A DNA stretch of 64,000 nucleotides from Allium sativum. Lineage: Eukaryota; Streptophyta; Magnoliopsida; Asparagales; Amaryllidaceae. The position numbers and the translations under genes were made by a program. The DNA lies in contig CM060922.1 in the NCBI GenBank assembly GCA_030737875.1, positions 319,897,456-319,961,455 on the forward strand. The letters run 5' to 3'. The notes under the pieces were generated by a model that did no database searches, was not told where the DNA came from, and was given only the letters and a program-made list of their open reading frames with translations. Below, one piece after another: positions 10,924 through 22,180 of this stretch (within the stretch, counting starts at the first letter, position 1; each line of letters begins with the position of its first letter).

Positions 10924-11336
10924 AATAAACAAACTACAAGTCATGTAATGTTCTTTGTGTTGCTATGTAGATAACAAGTGACTCGTATTCTTGATCTAAT
11001 CCATTTTTGATGATCAATATCTGCTCAATGTCGGTGATCTTATGTCCTACTATATTCAATTTGTCACATAGATTCTTGATTTTAGTTAGATTGTCTCTCA
11101 TGCTTGTGTCCTCCTTTCTAGCATTCTGTGATTGTAAGTTGAAATTTTCTTGTATTGCTGTCCATATTTCAAATGAAGTGTTACATCCCACTATTTGTGA
11201 CAATAGATTTGCATTAATAGATTAGAGCAACCATAATGATAGTAGAATTTCATGTTTCTGATATCTAATAAAATCTGGATTACTTACAGTCCTTCCTTCT
11301 TTATATGCAAACATGACTGGTGGAATTGTGATGGTC

Positions 11337-11379
11337 CCTTTTCTCTACTCGACCCTGCCTTCGTATGCTAACAAGGCTG
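11337..11379 (+). repeat. 43-bp direct repeat, copy 2 (filler at the copia A/copia B junction)
   Basis: Identical in all 43 bases to 10881-10923. It lies exactly between the last recognisable copia A Gag sequence (left) and the first copia B Gag sequence (right), in the frame of neither. Confidence 0.88.
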
Positions 11380-11787
11380 CTTATGTACGTGGGTCGTATG
11401 CAGCTGCGGGTTCACAATTGGTTATCGATAAGTGGAATGACGATAATGATTTCGGAAAGTGGCAATGGAAGATGAAAGCGATTCTTAGGCGGAATCGGGT
11501 ACATCGGGTGGTGTTTGATACACATTTATTGCCAGTGGACATCTTAGATGTAGAGAGAGAAGAAATGGAAGAGTGGGCTTTCACTACACTTCAACTTGCC
11601 ATGGGGGAGAATGTTATTTCCGAAATTAGTGGTGAGACGACTGCTAAAGGTATTTGGAACAAGTTGGAGGAGTTGTATATGAAGAAGTCACTCACAAATC
11701 GACTGATCTTATTGCGGACTTTCTTTACCTACAAGATGAAGGAAGGAACTTCGCTAAAGACGCACTTAAATGTGTTTGATGATTTGC
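11380..11787 (+). pseudogene. Copia element B, Gag N-terminal part, split by CACTA-1
   Basis: The plus-strand frame reads VIDKWNDDNDFGKWQWKMKA, then WAFTTLQLAMG, a conserved Gag helix region IWNKLEELYMKKSLTN, and FDDLL, where CACTA-1 interrupts it. This is the Ty1/copia Gag capsid (UBN2-like) family, probably Tork/TNT1-like. The open frame that begins at 11313 reads through the junction filler and so does not mark the true start. The 5' LTR and leader of element B are missing, lost at the junction with copia A. Confidence 0.85.
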
Positions 11788-12035
11788 TACTACACCATAA
11801 TGGCCATTTGGCAACCCTTTTTTTTTCACAATCGCCAACACTTATTTATGTTGCAGTGTAATAACAATAATAAGCGTTGCTATATTAAAAAGTGTCGCCA
11901 AAAATACATAATTATAATTTTTTTATTGGTAACGCTTATATGGGTTGTTAGCGCTGATTTCTAAGGGTAAAAACGTAAACTTCCTTCCGTAACCCTATTT
12001 ACCATGTGCCAATCGTTTGCCCAACGCTTATCCAA
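11788..12035. repeat. CACTA-1 left subterminal repeats
   Basis: Degenerate copies of CGCCAACACTTAT, AATAAGCGTTGC, GTGTCGCC, AACGCTTATATGGG and CCAACGCTTATCC on both strands, matching the right-end repeats. These are the expected binding sites of the TNPA-type protein. Confidence 0.75.
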
Positions 12036-12420
12036 GAAGCGGCCGCCTAAATCGTATTATCCAAATCCGATTTCAGAGGACAAAAAAAGCAGCTTGCCGA
12101 AGATTCATCCGCGAGTAGATTTCAATCCCATTCAGTCTCGATTTCAATCCAAATACGATTTCATTATCCAAGAAGCGGCCGCCTGAATCATTATCCAAAT
12201 CCGATTTCAATCTCGATTTCAATCCCATTCAGTCGCTTCAGGTATATTTTTATTTTATTTTTGCTCACTTAAATCCTGTTTTTGTTGATTTGTTTCTACG
12301 TGTCTCATCTTTGGTTATGTGGTCTGATTTTTGCATAATCAAGAACTAGAGAGATCATAATCGAAGATTTAATCGAGATCTCAAAAAGGGATAAAGTCGA
12401 GAGCTAACCCTAGGTGAGTG
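12004..12420 (+). other. Leader-exon-like segment inside CACTA-1
   Basis: GC-richer than its surroundings. AGAAGCGGCCGCCT occurs twice (about 12036 and 12170), each followed by ATCCAAATCCGATTTC-like sequence. Splice-donor-like strings follow (TTCAG|GTATAT near 12241; CCCTAG|GTGAGTG near 12412). It may be the untranslated start of the transcript that encodes the GRF protein 4 kb downstream; this is inference only. Confidence 0.35.
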
Positions 12421-15400
12421 TATTCTCTTTTCTTTTGCATTAAGTCCTTCAAAGGCAGCAGATTTATGGATACGTTTACGGCAGGATCATTATAATAAAA
12501 CGCAGAGGTTTGTTAGTGATATATGTGCCGATTTGGGTATTTTTGTGGGTTGATGTTGTATGGATCTGAATGCTATAACTGTTAAAAGCAGTGGTTGGAA
12601 GTCATGCTTGTTGGAAGTCAGTTTAGCATATATATCACATTAATAGCAAACACATGACTAGTTACATATTTACTAGTTACATATTTATTCAGATCTTTTG
12701 GTGATAGGTGTATTGCTTAGTGACACATGGCCCATTTTGCATATCTGTTCATACAGTTTAAGGTGATGTGTAGTGATTTGATTAAAACTGTAAATATACT
12801 AGGGAATTGTACACTAAGTAATACACATTATAGATCTGAAACTGTTTGTATATGCCACATGTTTTATAAATATTCATTTGTTTTATAGAACAGTGAATAG
12901 CAGATAGATATTCATATCTTTATGTTACGCTCTCACAAACTCTCTCTGTGTGTGTATGATACTCAATAAACTTCTGGCAATATATCATTTACATAACCCA
13001 AGTATAGATGATGCACGAGAATACATGTTCTTGTTATTTGTATGCTTTTTTATACGAGTAAGAGCTCAAGACTAATAGGTCATGTACATGACGCAAGGTG
13101 TGTGTTCTAAAATATTCACCTAGTCATCTGCAGCAATTCTTGAATGCATACATATATTCATTTTTTTGTTCCTTTAGTAATTCATAGGACTGCTTCAAGT
13201 AATGCTTTCGAATCTGAAGTCTTTAAAGTTTGATAGAAAGTCATCTGCTGCTGTGAAGCTAGATGCGCATGACACACATGTTTGTGCTATTTTTTATTTA
13301 TTCTTTTTTGAATGCTTTTCTTAGTGGTTTTTTTAAGAAAAAAAATACTATGGTATAATTTTTGTTATAGGAGTAAAGTATAATGGTATCAATAATTTGA
13401 TGGAAATTAGAAACAAGGAAGAAGATCGAAGGTATGTATATTAATTTTGGTGCCTATGAGATAACTTATTGATTCTAAACTGAACCTTTCAAGCTCAGTT
13501 TAGTTTGGAATCTGAACCGGAAGCCTCAGTTTCTAAACTGATTTATAAACTCGTTGTTGTCGTTTGTAGTAGGTGACGATCATCGCATTTTTTGTTGGTT
13601 TCTCTGATTTTGAAAATGTACATTAGAGGTCTTTTTAAGAGAAATAAACTCCACTAGGGTATTCCTTAAAGCGTCGTTTGCAGGTTAAGTTAAAATTGGG
13701 CATGTGAACCCAGTTTTCAGTCCACAGCAAATATAAATGCTTGCAGGTCAAGCCCGGTGATTTACAAGTTTAGGCTGAACCTATGTATTGTTAAGTCTGA
13801 GTGTCTATTAGTTACTATCAAAAATCTTAATGGCATATCATGGTCAAGCAAATATTTGCGATATCTCTTTTGGCTGAGCCTGTGTTTTTGTTCTAGTTTT
13901 TCCCTTTTTTTTTAACTAATTTCAAATCATATCATATATATACCGAACTGCAGGTGGTAAGTATCCTGAAGAATATTTTCTGTCAACAAATATTTTCTTT
14001 CTTAGTATATAAAATCATATATACACATGTTATGCTGATGCTGTTGCAAGGAGAATAAAAATTGGAAAGGATATTTGTTGACAGAAACAATGAGAAGCTC
14101 AAATTAATATGTTTACCACATTAAAAATCAGTGTAAGCAAAGTCAAATGTATGCATACTGACACTTGTAAACCCTGACATCATCTGGTTATAGTTGTATA
14201 ACTTGCGGAGGAATACTGGAGCATGAACATGTACAAGACGGAGCAGTCTGATTCTAAGTGGGGGTGGCAGTCCTATTGCTAATGCTTAAATGATCAGTGG
14301 TCACCTTGGACAGTTGGACTCTCTATAGCTGCTTCACAACAGGTAATCAAATATTGCATTAAGAGTTATTTTTTATACAATTTGATGAATATACCCTATA
14401 TAAATATGTCACTCTGATACAGTATATATTAATGTTACTTATCAGGCAAATGATATGTAAGTAAACAATAGCTCGGTAAATATCAACTCTTTTTCACATG
14501 TTATGTTCCTATGTAAGCTAATTTGTTTTTGTTCTTTCTCTCTTTAATCAACTCACTTTAGTTTTAAGGAAATATAGTCATACAAGACTTTAGAAGTTAG
14601 AACTGGCACAAAACCTGTGGTGAAGCACTTTAATATGATTTGATTTGGCAAGACATTTTGCAATAATCGTATGAAAAAAAGGCTTGGTCATTAGTGTTTT
14701 CATTGCTTAAATCTTTTCCTTTAGCTCACTTATTGCATGTTTTATAAGTAATTAATATTGCTTTGTTTACTCTTTCTATTCTATACTGATTGATGTGGTA
14801 TTTATATTTACCACTATATGCATAATTTCACACATTTTGATTACGCTGCTTGTTCATTTTGCTCTTGCTTGGTCAGAGCAATTGAACCCCAATGCTATAA
14901 CCGTTTTAGATATATTGATTTTTGAATTTATGTGTGACTTGCTTCGTTTTTGCATATTACTACTTTACAGTGTTTGCCAGTCAAAATTTGGAAGGACTAA
15001 AGTTAACATGTTTCAAACCAGATCAATAAAAAGTATTAAAGAGTGGTGATGGCTGTGTTCTTATTGATCTATCATCAAATGTTCTTAATCTGTTCTATTT
15101 TAGTCTAGTTGAAGGATATACTCATCAGATCAATTATTTATCCTATAGTTTTATTTTGGTTGCTAAGTTTTAATCTAGCAGCTAATTGTAAATTAACACA
15201 AGTTCCAATTTTCTACGAAAAGAAAAATAATAGTTAAATTCTGTAGTAAATAGTGCATTTAACCAAAAAATTGTGGTGAGATGTAGTTATAGGAAATGGG
15301 TTAGGTGAAGACTGAATTTGAACTAAAAATGTAAACAGAAGTGTAAGAATTGAATAAAGGACCGTGAATGTTGCCAGTTTCTTTCTTTGCAATGAAAGGT

Positions 15401-16436
15401 TTTCAAAAATACAAAGATGAATGCAAAGTTACTTGATTAAATTTGTGACTGAAATGTAAAACCAGAGTTGTATAATGTGAGACACTGTCTACTTTATATA
15501 ATAGACACCATCCCTCGACCTTGATTCATTTTGTGGACTATCTACCTGTTAATGGTGCTGTTTGTCTTTAACCTGAGTCCCTGGGTTTACAGCAGGGTTT
15601 TACTCTGTTAAATTAAAGTTAAAATAAAATTATTTTTGGCATACATACATATGTTAACTGTCCTCCTAGTTAGTATACTTCTCAAATGGTCTGTTGTATT
15701 TTTGAGGGTAGAATTCCAGTATATAAATTCATTTGTATGTGCTTTTCGTATACCCGTGCATGCTTGTCTTGTTTTAGGTCCTTGCTGCACTTCAACCTTG
15801 CACATATGCGCCACTGCATGTGTATTTTCTTTCAGTAATCAGAAGTATATGTTCCATTTGCTGAATAACCTTAAATTTGTATTAGAATTAAATTATTTTG
15901 TTTAGTGTTAACACACGATGCTATCATTATAATTCTGAAATGCTCGAATCACTTGTTGCTACCTTGGTAGTTCTAAAATCAGTTGCCTGAGTTGTTGTAG
16001 TGCTACATTTCAAAATCTGAAATTTAATAGGAGGCTGCACCTTACTTTGGACATGAACATGTACATAAGCTTTTATGTTAGGATAACTAAGTTTACACAT
16101 ATTTTGCATTGATGCTTGGTTATCAGACCAAAACCCAAGTGCATATATTAGTATTTTTGTCATTTACTTGAACCCGCCAAGGCACCACTAGGATATTACT
16201 AGCACATACATGGTTCTGTTATTTCCTTCGAACTGCTTGAGTTAATACACTGTACATCTTTGCACAAGGTGCCGACTTATTTAGAAATGTCATCAAGGTG
16301 CCGACTTATTTAGAAATAACCATTGAACTTTGAAAAATAGGTGGAACCGTGTAATTCATCTACAATTTTGCACTTGGAATCTATATTTAATAGTGATTGC
16401 ATTTTGAGACTGTTGTTGTTTATTTATTTTCTAAAA
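12421..16436. other. CACTA-1 interior with no recognisable gene
   Basis: AT-rich sequence without a credible coding frame. Two small structures are visible: an inverted pair TTCTGTCAACAAATAT / ATATTTGTTGACAGAA (13977-14086) and a 26-bp tandem duplication of AAGGTGCCGACTTATTTAGA (about 16266-16317). It could be intron sequence of the GRF transcript. Confidence 0.6.
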
Positions 16437-16976
16437 ATGTCCTCCTACTCAAGGCCTTCGACCGATTATCATGACTACTTCCTACGGTATTGTCCATCGG
16501 CCTATTCAGACGATTCAGACGATCCTACTCAAATTGTTTGCTCAGCCGAATCTCAGACACCAACTCTGTTTAGCGTCTACGAGAGAATAAAGTCGAGTTT
16601 AGAAAGAGATTTGGCATTATTAAGTGTTCAGAATGATATGGCATCGCCTACCAGATCGACCACACCTACAAGATTGCCACCCCTACCAACATGCTATGTT
16701 GAAGAAGCACAATCTCGAAGGTTGTTATGCCGTTGCAACATTGAACCAATATTCAGAACATGCTATTTAAATAAAAATGTTGGTCGCCGATATTTTATTT
16801 GTGCAAATACTGGAACTCTTAGAGATTGTGGATTCATCCACTGGATTGACGAACCATTATGTGATCGTGGTGTGGAATTTGCATTGGAGGTTCTTGAAGA
16901 AAACAAAAGGCTTAAAAAGGAGCTTAAATTGCAAGATTTCATCGAGCTTAATAGACAAAAGATGTGTCAAAATTGA
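16437..16976 (+). CDS. GRF-type zinc-finger protein carried by CACTA-1 (At4g04775-like)
   Basis: 179 aa from ATG 16437. The frame extends upstream to 16341, but only from a GTG, and the conserved look begins at MSSYSRPSTDYHDY. Seen: a Ser/Thr/Pro-rich N-terminal half (about 1-100); a GRF zinc finger at about 115-155 with C-R-C, then GRRYFICAN, a third C and CGFIHWID; a charged C-terminal coiled coil (LEENKRLKKELKL). Known: GRF fingers bind single-stranded nucleic acid, and small plant GRF proteins of this layout are common, multicopy and often near transposons. A GT...AG-like intron follows the stop (about 16981-17052). Whether it is a captured host gene or an element gene cannot be told from here. 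No stops interrupt it, although copia B around CACTA-1 is decayed. Confidence 0.75.
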   Translation: MSSYSRPSTDYHDYFLRYCPSAYSDDSDDPTQIVCSAESQTPTLFSVYERIKSSLERDLALLSVQNDMASPTRSTTPTRLPPLPTCYVEEAQSRRLLCRCNIEPIFRTCYLNKNVGRRYFICANTGTLRDCGFIHWIDEPLCDRGVEFALEVLEENKRLKKELKLQDFIELNRQKMCQN

Positions 16977-17399
16977 AAAGGTATGACTTTGAACTTATAA
17001 CATTTTCTGCTATTTGAAACTTAATTGTTGTTATTAAATTAAATGCACGCAGAAAGCAGTAGAAGAAGCAGAGAAAATGAGAAAAATTGGTGGTACAAGC
17101 TATGCAAATTTTTGGATGTATGGTTCGTTATATAGTTGGAGTTTCGCGTTTGGTACTTGTAGACTTCAAATATTAAAAACATCTTGCATTATGTTAATTC
17201 TGTATTGTTATTACTATGGAATCGGATATTGTATATGTATTAAATTTAGTATCTTTATGTATTGAATTTTTTTGTTAGTTCATACTTTGCTGTTATCATG
17301 AATATGGATTTTTTTCCTTATTGATTTGGTTACATGTTGCTATATTGAGATAATTCCATAGCTGAATGAATGCATATTAAATAGAGCTTGTGCTATCTT

Positions 17400-17675
17400 A
17401 TATGCAAATATTAGCGTTGCATGTTACCAATGCTTATAAGTGTTGTGAATATAATATTGCCAATGCTTATAAGCGTTGTGAATGAATATTTGCCAACGCA
17501 TATAAGCGTTGCGAATGAATATTTGCCAACGCATATAAGCGTTGGGAATGAATATTTTCCAATGCTTATATGCGTTGGTAATACATTGCTACGCCCCCAT
17601 AGCAACGCTAATAAGTGTTGCGGAAATTGTTTGCGACAGTTATACTCGCTGGAAATCACCTGTTTTGGTGTAGTG
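17400..17675. repeat. CACTA-1 right subterminal repeats
   Basis: At least five palindromic units of the form CCAACGCATATAAGCGTTGG at ~40-bp spacing, separated by GAATGAATATTTG, then GCAACGCTAATAAGTGTTGC next to the terminal inverted repeat. ORFs on both strands here reflect this periodicity. Confidence 0.9.
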
Positions 17676-20600
17676 TAATGAAGATGAAGGCGGTAGATTT
17701 GAAGATTAAGGAGGAGCAGAAGGCGATGATATTGTTATGTTCATTTCCTTAGCGCTATACTAGGTTCTCAAATAGTTTGATCTATGGTCGGGATACATTG
17801 ACTCTAAATGATGTCAAGACGGGTCTTCTTAGTGAGGAATTGCGAGATCAGATGAAGGAGCTGAGTGATAGTAGTAGTGGTGCTGGTAATGGTCAAGGTT
17901 TATTTGCAGAGAAAGAAAAGTCAGAGAAGAAGGGAAACCGAAGGCGTTCTAAGTCTAAGAAGCCCGGTGGAAGAGGAAAATCAAAAGAAAGAAATGGCAA
18001 TTGCTTTATATGTAAGAAACCTGGTCACTGGAAGAATGATTGTTCAGACAAGGGGAAGAAGGAAGTAACATCTTCATCAGTTGCGGTGGAGAGAGATGTT
18101 GGTGAAGGAGACGTAGATGTTTTGTCGGCAGTAGCATCAGATGTTTCGGGCAGCGATTGGGTGCTTGATTCGGGGGCTTCATATCACATGACGCATAATA
18201 GGAATTGTTTTTCTTCTTATGTTGAATGGGAAGGAAAATCAATTGTTATGGGAAATGGTGCAGTTTGCAAGTCGAAGGGCATTGGATCCGTCAAATTCGG
18301 ATGTTTGACGGAGTGGTTCGTACTCTCACTAATGTGCGCTATGTTCCGGGACTACGGAAGTCACTTATCTCTTTGGGACAGTTGGATTCTTTCGGTTGTA
18401 AGATCACCATTGAGAGTGATAGCTTGAGGGTTTCGAAGGGTGCGCTTGTGGATATGAAGGGTGCTAAAACTCATGGTATCTATTTGCTTCAAGGAGTGAC
18501 CGTGGAAGGCGAAACTTGCGTCAGTGTTTATAGTTCTCGTGGCTTAGATGCTACACGGCTGTGGCATCTGAAATTGGGTCATGTCTCGGAGAAGAGTTTA
18601 GATGTTCTTCGTCGAAGGGAGATGATTGATGGTGAGAGTTTTAGCAAGTTGGAGTTTTGCGAGGAATGTGTCATGGGGAAGCATAGAGTATCATTCGGTG
18701 AAGGAAAGCATGATTCAAGAGGGATTCTTGAGTATGTGATCACGGTTGTTTGGGGACCAGCGCCTGTAGCTTCTTTGGGAGGAGCAAGATATTATATTTC
18801 TTTCATTGATGATTTTTCTCGGAAGTTTTGGGTGTATGTAATGAAGGCCAAGTCGGAGGCATTTGCAAGATTCAAAGAATGGAAGGCTCTTGTTGAGAAT
18901 GAGAGTGGAAAGACTTTGAAGGTTTTTAGGTCCGATAATGGCGGCGAATTTGTTTCTGGAGAATTTCTGAATTTTTGCAAGCATCATGATATTCGGAGGC
19001 ATTTTACTACACAGGGAGATCCGCAATCTAATGGAGTGGCAGAGAGAATAAACCGAACTCTACTAGAGAAAGCTCGATGCTTGAGATTGACATCGGGTTT
19101 GTCTAAGGAATTTTGAGCCGAAGCTTTATCAACCGCGGTGCATATTATTAATTGAATTCCGTGCTTGTCTATTGATAACTAAATTCCTGAGGAAGTGTGG
19201 AAGGGGAAGCGCATTGACTTGAGTTATCTTCATGTATTTGGCTGTCCTATTTATGTGCATGATCCGGGGAATGATAAGCTCTCGCCTAGAGCTTTCAAAG
19301 GGATTTTTCTCGGTTATATGGATGGTGTCAAAGGATATCGGATTTGAAATCCGGAAACGAAGAAGTCTAGGGTTTCTCGTCATGTTACTTTTGATGAGTC
19401 GACTATGTTCAAGGAGAACGAAGGCTCATCGGATATTCCAGATTTGGTTCATGTTGAATCAAATGAGAAGGAAGTTATTCCCACTTTCAGGCCTAGAGAG
19501 AGTAGAGTTGTTGGAGGTGCTTGCGAGGTGAATGTGGTTGATGTTACATCACATAGTCCAGAGGATTCCTCTAGTAATGTTGGTGATGTGCACGAGTCTA
19601 GAGAAGATTCAGTTCAAGGTGGAGCTGAAGGAAGACCGGGTGATGACATTGCTACTCGGGTTGGTCGTCGTGCTATAAGGCCACCCGAAAGATATGGTGA
19701 TTGGAACTATCTTAGATTTTGTGAGAATTTGGACTATGCTCTTCATGTAGTCCAAGATGAGCCAATGGACCTTGATGACATCATGAATTCGAGTGATAGC
19801 TCGAAGTGGATTTGCGCCATGGAGGAAGAGATGCAATCGTTGACGAAGAACCAGACTTGAGAGTTGGTTCCACTACCTCAAGGAAACCGTGCTGTTGGGT
19901 GCAAATGGATATATAATGTGAAGGACGATGGAAGATACAAAGCTAGGCTAGTGGCTAAGGGGTTTGCACAGAGGAAAGGAAAGGAGTATGATGAGATCTT
20001 CGCACCGACTGTGAGGCATACTTCTATCCGGATATTACTTGCATTAGTTGCTATTTACGACTTGGAGTTGGAGCAACTAGATGTGAAAACCGCCTTCTTG
20101 CATGGAGACTTGGATGAAGACATCTACATGGAGCAACCAGAAGGGTTTGTTGTAGAAGGTAAGTCAACTAGTTTGCAAGTTGAAGAAATCACTATATGGT
20201 TTGAAGCAATCACCTAGGCAATGGTACAAGAGATTTGATCATTTCATGCTTGAAAGTGGCTTCCATCGAAGCATCAAGAATGCTTGCGTTTATTTCAAGA
20301 GGTTAGGAAATGATTGTTGGGTGTATTTACTCTTGTATGTGAACGATATGCTCATTGCTTTTAAGGATAAGGCAGAAATCAACAAGTTGAAAGAGAAATT
20401 AAAGGCGGAGTTCGAAATGAAAGACCTTGGAGAAGCAAAGAAGATTTTGGGCATGGAAATTGAAAGAGATCGTAAACATTCTGAGTTGAAATTAACTCAA
20501 AAGGAGTACATTAAGAAAGTGTTTTGCCAGTTTAGCATGGAGGATGCAAAGGCGTCAAATACACCTTTACATTTGCATATAAAGCTTTCGACTAAGGGAT

Positions 20601-21299
20601 CACCTATCGAGGAGAAAGACAAGGTTTATATGGCAAAGGTGCCATGTGCTAGTGCGGTTGGAAGTTTGAGTTATGCCATGGTGTGTACAAGACCCGATAT
20701 TGCAAATGCCGTCGGGGTGGTTAGTCGGTATATGGCTAATCCGGAGAAATCGCATTGGGAAGCCGTGAAGGCTATATTGAGATACTTGAAAGGCACAACA
20801 TCTCATGGTCTTGTTTTTAGTGGTAGTGATGGATTGAGTTGCAAGTTAGTTGGTTATTGTGACTCGGACTACGCCGGTGATAGGGATCAGAGGAAATCAA
20901 CTTCCGGGTATGTCTTCACACTTGGTGGTATGACCATTAGTTGGAGATCAAAATTGCAAACCGTAGTTGCTTTATCCACTACGGAGGCGGAGTTGATAGC
21001 CGCTGTGGAAGCGGCAAAGGAGACACTCTATTTGAAGCGACTATTGTGTGACTTGGGTTTCGAACATGAGAGTATCGGTATTCGATGTGATAGCCAAAGT
21101 GCTTTACATTTGGCAGAGAATTTGACATTTAGCTCATGGACGAAGCATATTGAAGTGAGAGAGTCATTTCTAATAGCCATGGAGGAAGACAAACAAGTAT
21201 GCCTTCAGAAAGTGCACATAAAGGATAACGCGACGGACATGTTCACTAAGGCATTGCCGATTGGAAAGTTCGAGCATTGCTCGAACTTAATTTTTTATT
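17676..21299 (+). pseudogene. Copia element B, Gag C-terminus to RNase H (Ty1/copia)
   Basis: Continues Gag from CACTA-1: zinc knuckle CFICKKPGHWKNDC (about 18000-18045); protease WVLDSGASYHMT (about 18159-18195); integrase HHCC region LWHLKLGH...CEECVMGKH (about 18560-18680) and core with DDFSRKFWVYV, SDNGGEF and NGVAERINRTLLEKAR (to 19110); reverse transcriptase with GCKWIYNVKDDGRYKARLVA (about 19897), LDVKTAFLHGDL and YVNDMLIAF (about 20335); RNase H with GYCDSDYAGDRDQRKSTSG (about 20850) and STTEAELIA. Frameshifts near 18260-18300, 18430 and 20180 and stops near 17750, 19114 and 19858 break it. The RT motif is YVND rather than YVDD, removing a catalytic aspartate. Order protease-integrase-RT-RNase H is diagnostic of Ty1/copia. 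Confidence 0.93.
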
Positions 21300-21680
21300 T
21301 CCACCTTGACGAGCATTGCTCAACTCACCTTAGAGTTACACCTTGAGTCCTCTTCACAGTTAGCTAGGTTGCTACTCCGAGTTCTCATAAGCAGTGGCGT
21401 CAGGCTGCTTTTTACCATTGTATCTCCACCTTGACGAGCATTCCATGCTCAAGCCCCTTAGGAGTCATGCTTCGGTCATGCTACACATACTGGTCCCCTC
21501 GAACCATGGAGCTCCGATACCATGTTGAGTTTCGGCATTCCTTGCGTACCGTACGCGCTTCACCGTGTCTATCGGAGTCAACGGTCGAAGTCTCTCATGC
21601 CGGCGTCCCGATTGAACATTCCCATCGTCTCCCATCGAGCATATAATATGGTATTGGCAAGCACTTGTTGTAACAAAAGG
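21300..21680 (-). repeat. Inverted partial copy of a copia LTR, primer site and leader
   Basis: Reverse complement of about 21798-22179: it holds, in minus orientation, LTR 3' sequence, a primer-binding site (GCTCCGATACCA on plus, near 21513) and the leader up to the CAAGGTGGA purine tract. The arms are ~380 bp with a 117-bp spacer. The minus-strand LTR part is truncated at CTTTTGTTACAA. Confidence 0.85.
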
Positions 21681-21952
21681 TCTCGCATTGGAATGGAGTG
21701 GGTGCGTGGATTGAACGAGAGAATTGTCCCACATCGCAAGATATTAAGAAAGTTCGTGGTATATATATGGTATTGATGGCATGTAACAATGGGGATTCCT
21801 TTTGTTACAATAAGTGCTCGCCAATACCAAATTATATGCTCGATGAGAGGCGGTGGGGATGTTCAATCGGGACGCCGGCATGAGAGACTTTGACCGTTGA
21901 GTCCGATAGACACGGTGAAGCGCGTACGGTACGCAGGAAATGTCGAAACTTA
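21681..21952 (+). mobile_element. Copia LTR, 5'-truncated (first of a direct pair)
   Basis: Matches 22189-22457 from CTCGCATTGGAATG to the terminal GAAACT(T/C)A. It lacks the first bases of the LTR (TGTTAGGTGTGG) because it joins the inverted arm. A primer site TGATATCAGAGC (about 21956-21967) follows. Confidence 0.85.
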
Positions 21953-22180
21953 ACATGATATCAGAGCTCCATTGTTCGAGGGGACCGGTATGTGTAACAT
22001 GACCGAGGCATGGCTCCAAAAGGATTTGAGCATGAGATGCTCGTCAAGGTGGAGATACAATGGTAAAAGCAGCATGACGCCACTGCTTATGAGAACTCGG
22101 GGTAGCAGCCTAACCGCCTGTGAAGAGGACTCAAGGTGTAATTCTAAGGTGACTTGAGCAATGCTCACCAAGGTGGAGAT
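21953..22180 (+). mobile_element. Short internal region between the two LTRs (primer site, leader, polypurine tract)
   Basis: Only 228 bp: a tRNA-Met-type primer-binding site at its start, non-coding leader with two GAGCATG/CATGCTC-like blocks, and CCAAGGTGGAGAT at its end. No coding capacity, so the LTR pair forms a ~0.78-kb TRIM-like unit, probably a derivative of copia B. Confidence 0.75.

Larger units (their letters stand above)
7973..11336 (-). pseudogene. Copia element A: decayed Gag, protease and integrase (Ty1/copia, minus strand)
   Basis: Seen on the minus strand from right to left: Gag beginning near 11336 (NPDFIRYQKHEI, then SQIVGCNTSFEIWTAIQENF at about 11203 and LCDKLNIVGHK); a zinc-knuckle-like CQIC...H..SRCYFRFN near 10690; a protease-like WFPNSEAANYITNNLQNLNL at 10450-10550, in which the catalytic DSG has become NSE; integrase core pieces with RYYLSLVD, KSETCNAV, DSGTE and EQNG around 8780-9130; and a post-integrase segment KIIISRHVIFNEGIFPF near 8440-8490. 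Stops and frameshifts are scattered throughout. An hAT-like element (9269-10025) sits inside. Reverse transcriptase is absent and presumably lay left of the Tekay insertion, so Tekay probably inserted into this element. Confidence 0.85.
11788..17675 (+). mobile_element. CACTA-1: 5.9-kb CACTA (En/Spm) transposon without a recognisable transposase
   Basis: The right end reads TGGTGTAGTG (17666-17675), the complement of CACTACACCA. The left end reads TACTACACCA (11788-11797), damaged at its first base(s). Both ends carry subterminal repeats of an AACGC..TTATAAGCGTT palindrome. Joining the flanks restores the copia B Gag frame (FDDLL then MKMKAVDLKIKEEQ), which independently confirms both boundaries. 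I find no TNP2-like domain, so it is probably non-autonomous. The one credible ORF is the GRF zinc-finger protein at 16437. Confidence 0.88.

Noticed and set aside
13977..14086. microRNA precursor
   Set aside because: The inverted pair is only ~17 bp with a ~75-nt loop and no extended stem.
17411..17678. ORFs on both strands with regular ICVGKYSF / LISVVN repeats
   Set aside because: By-product of the ~40-bp subterminal palindromes of CACTA-1.
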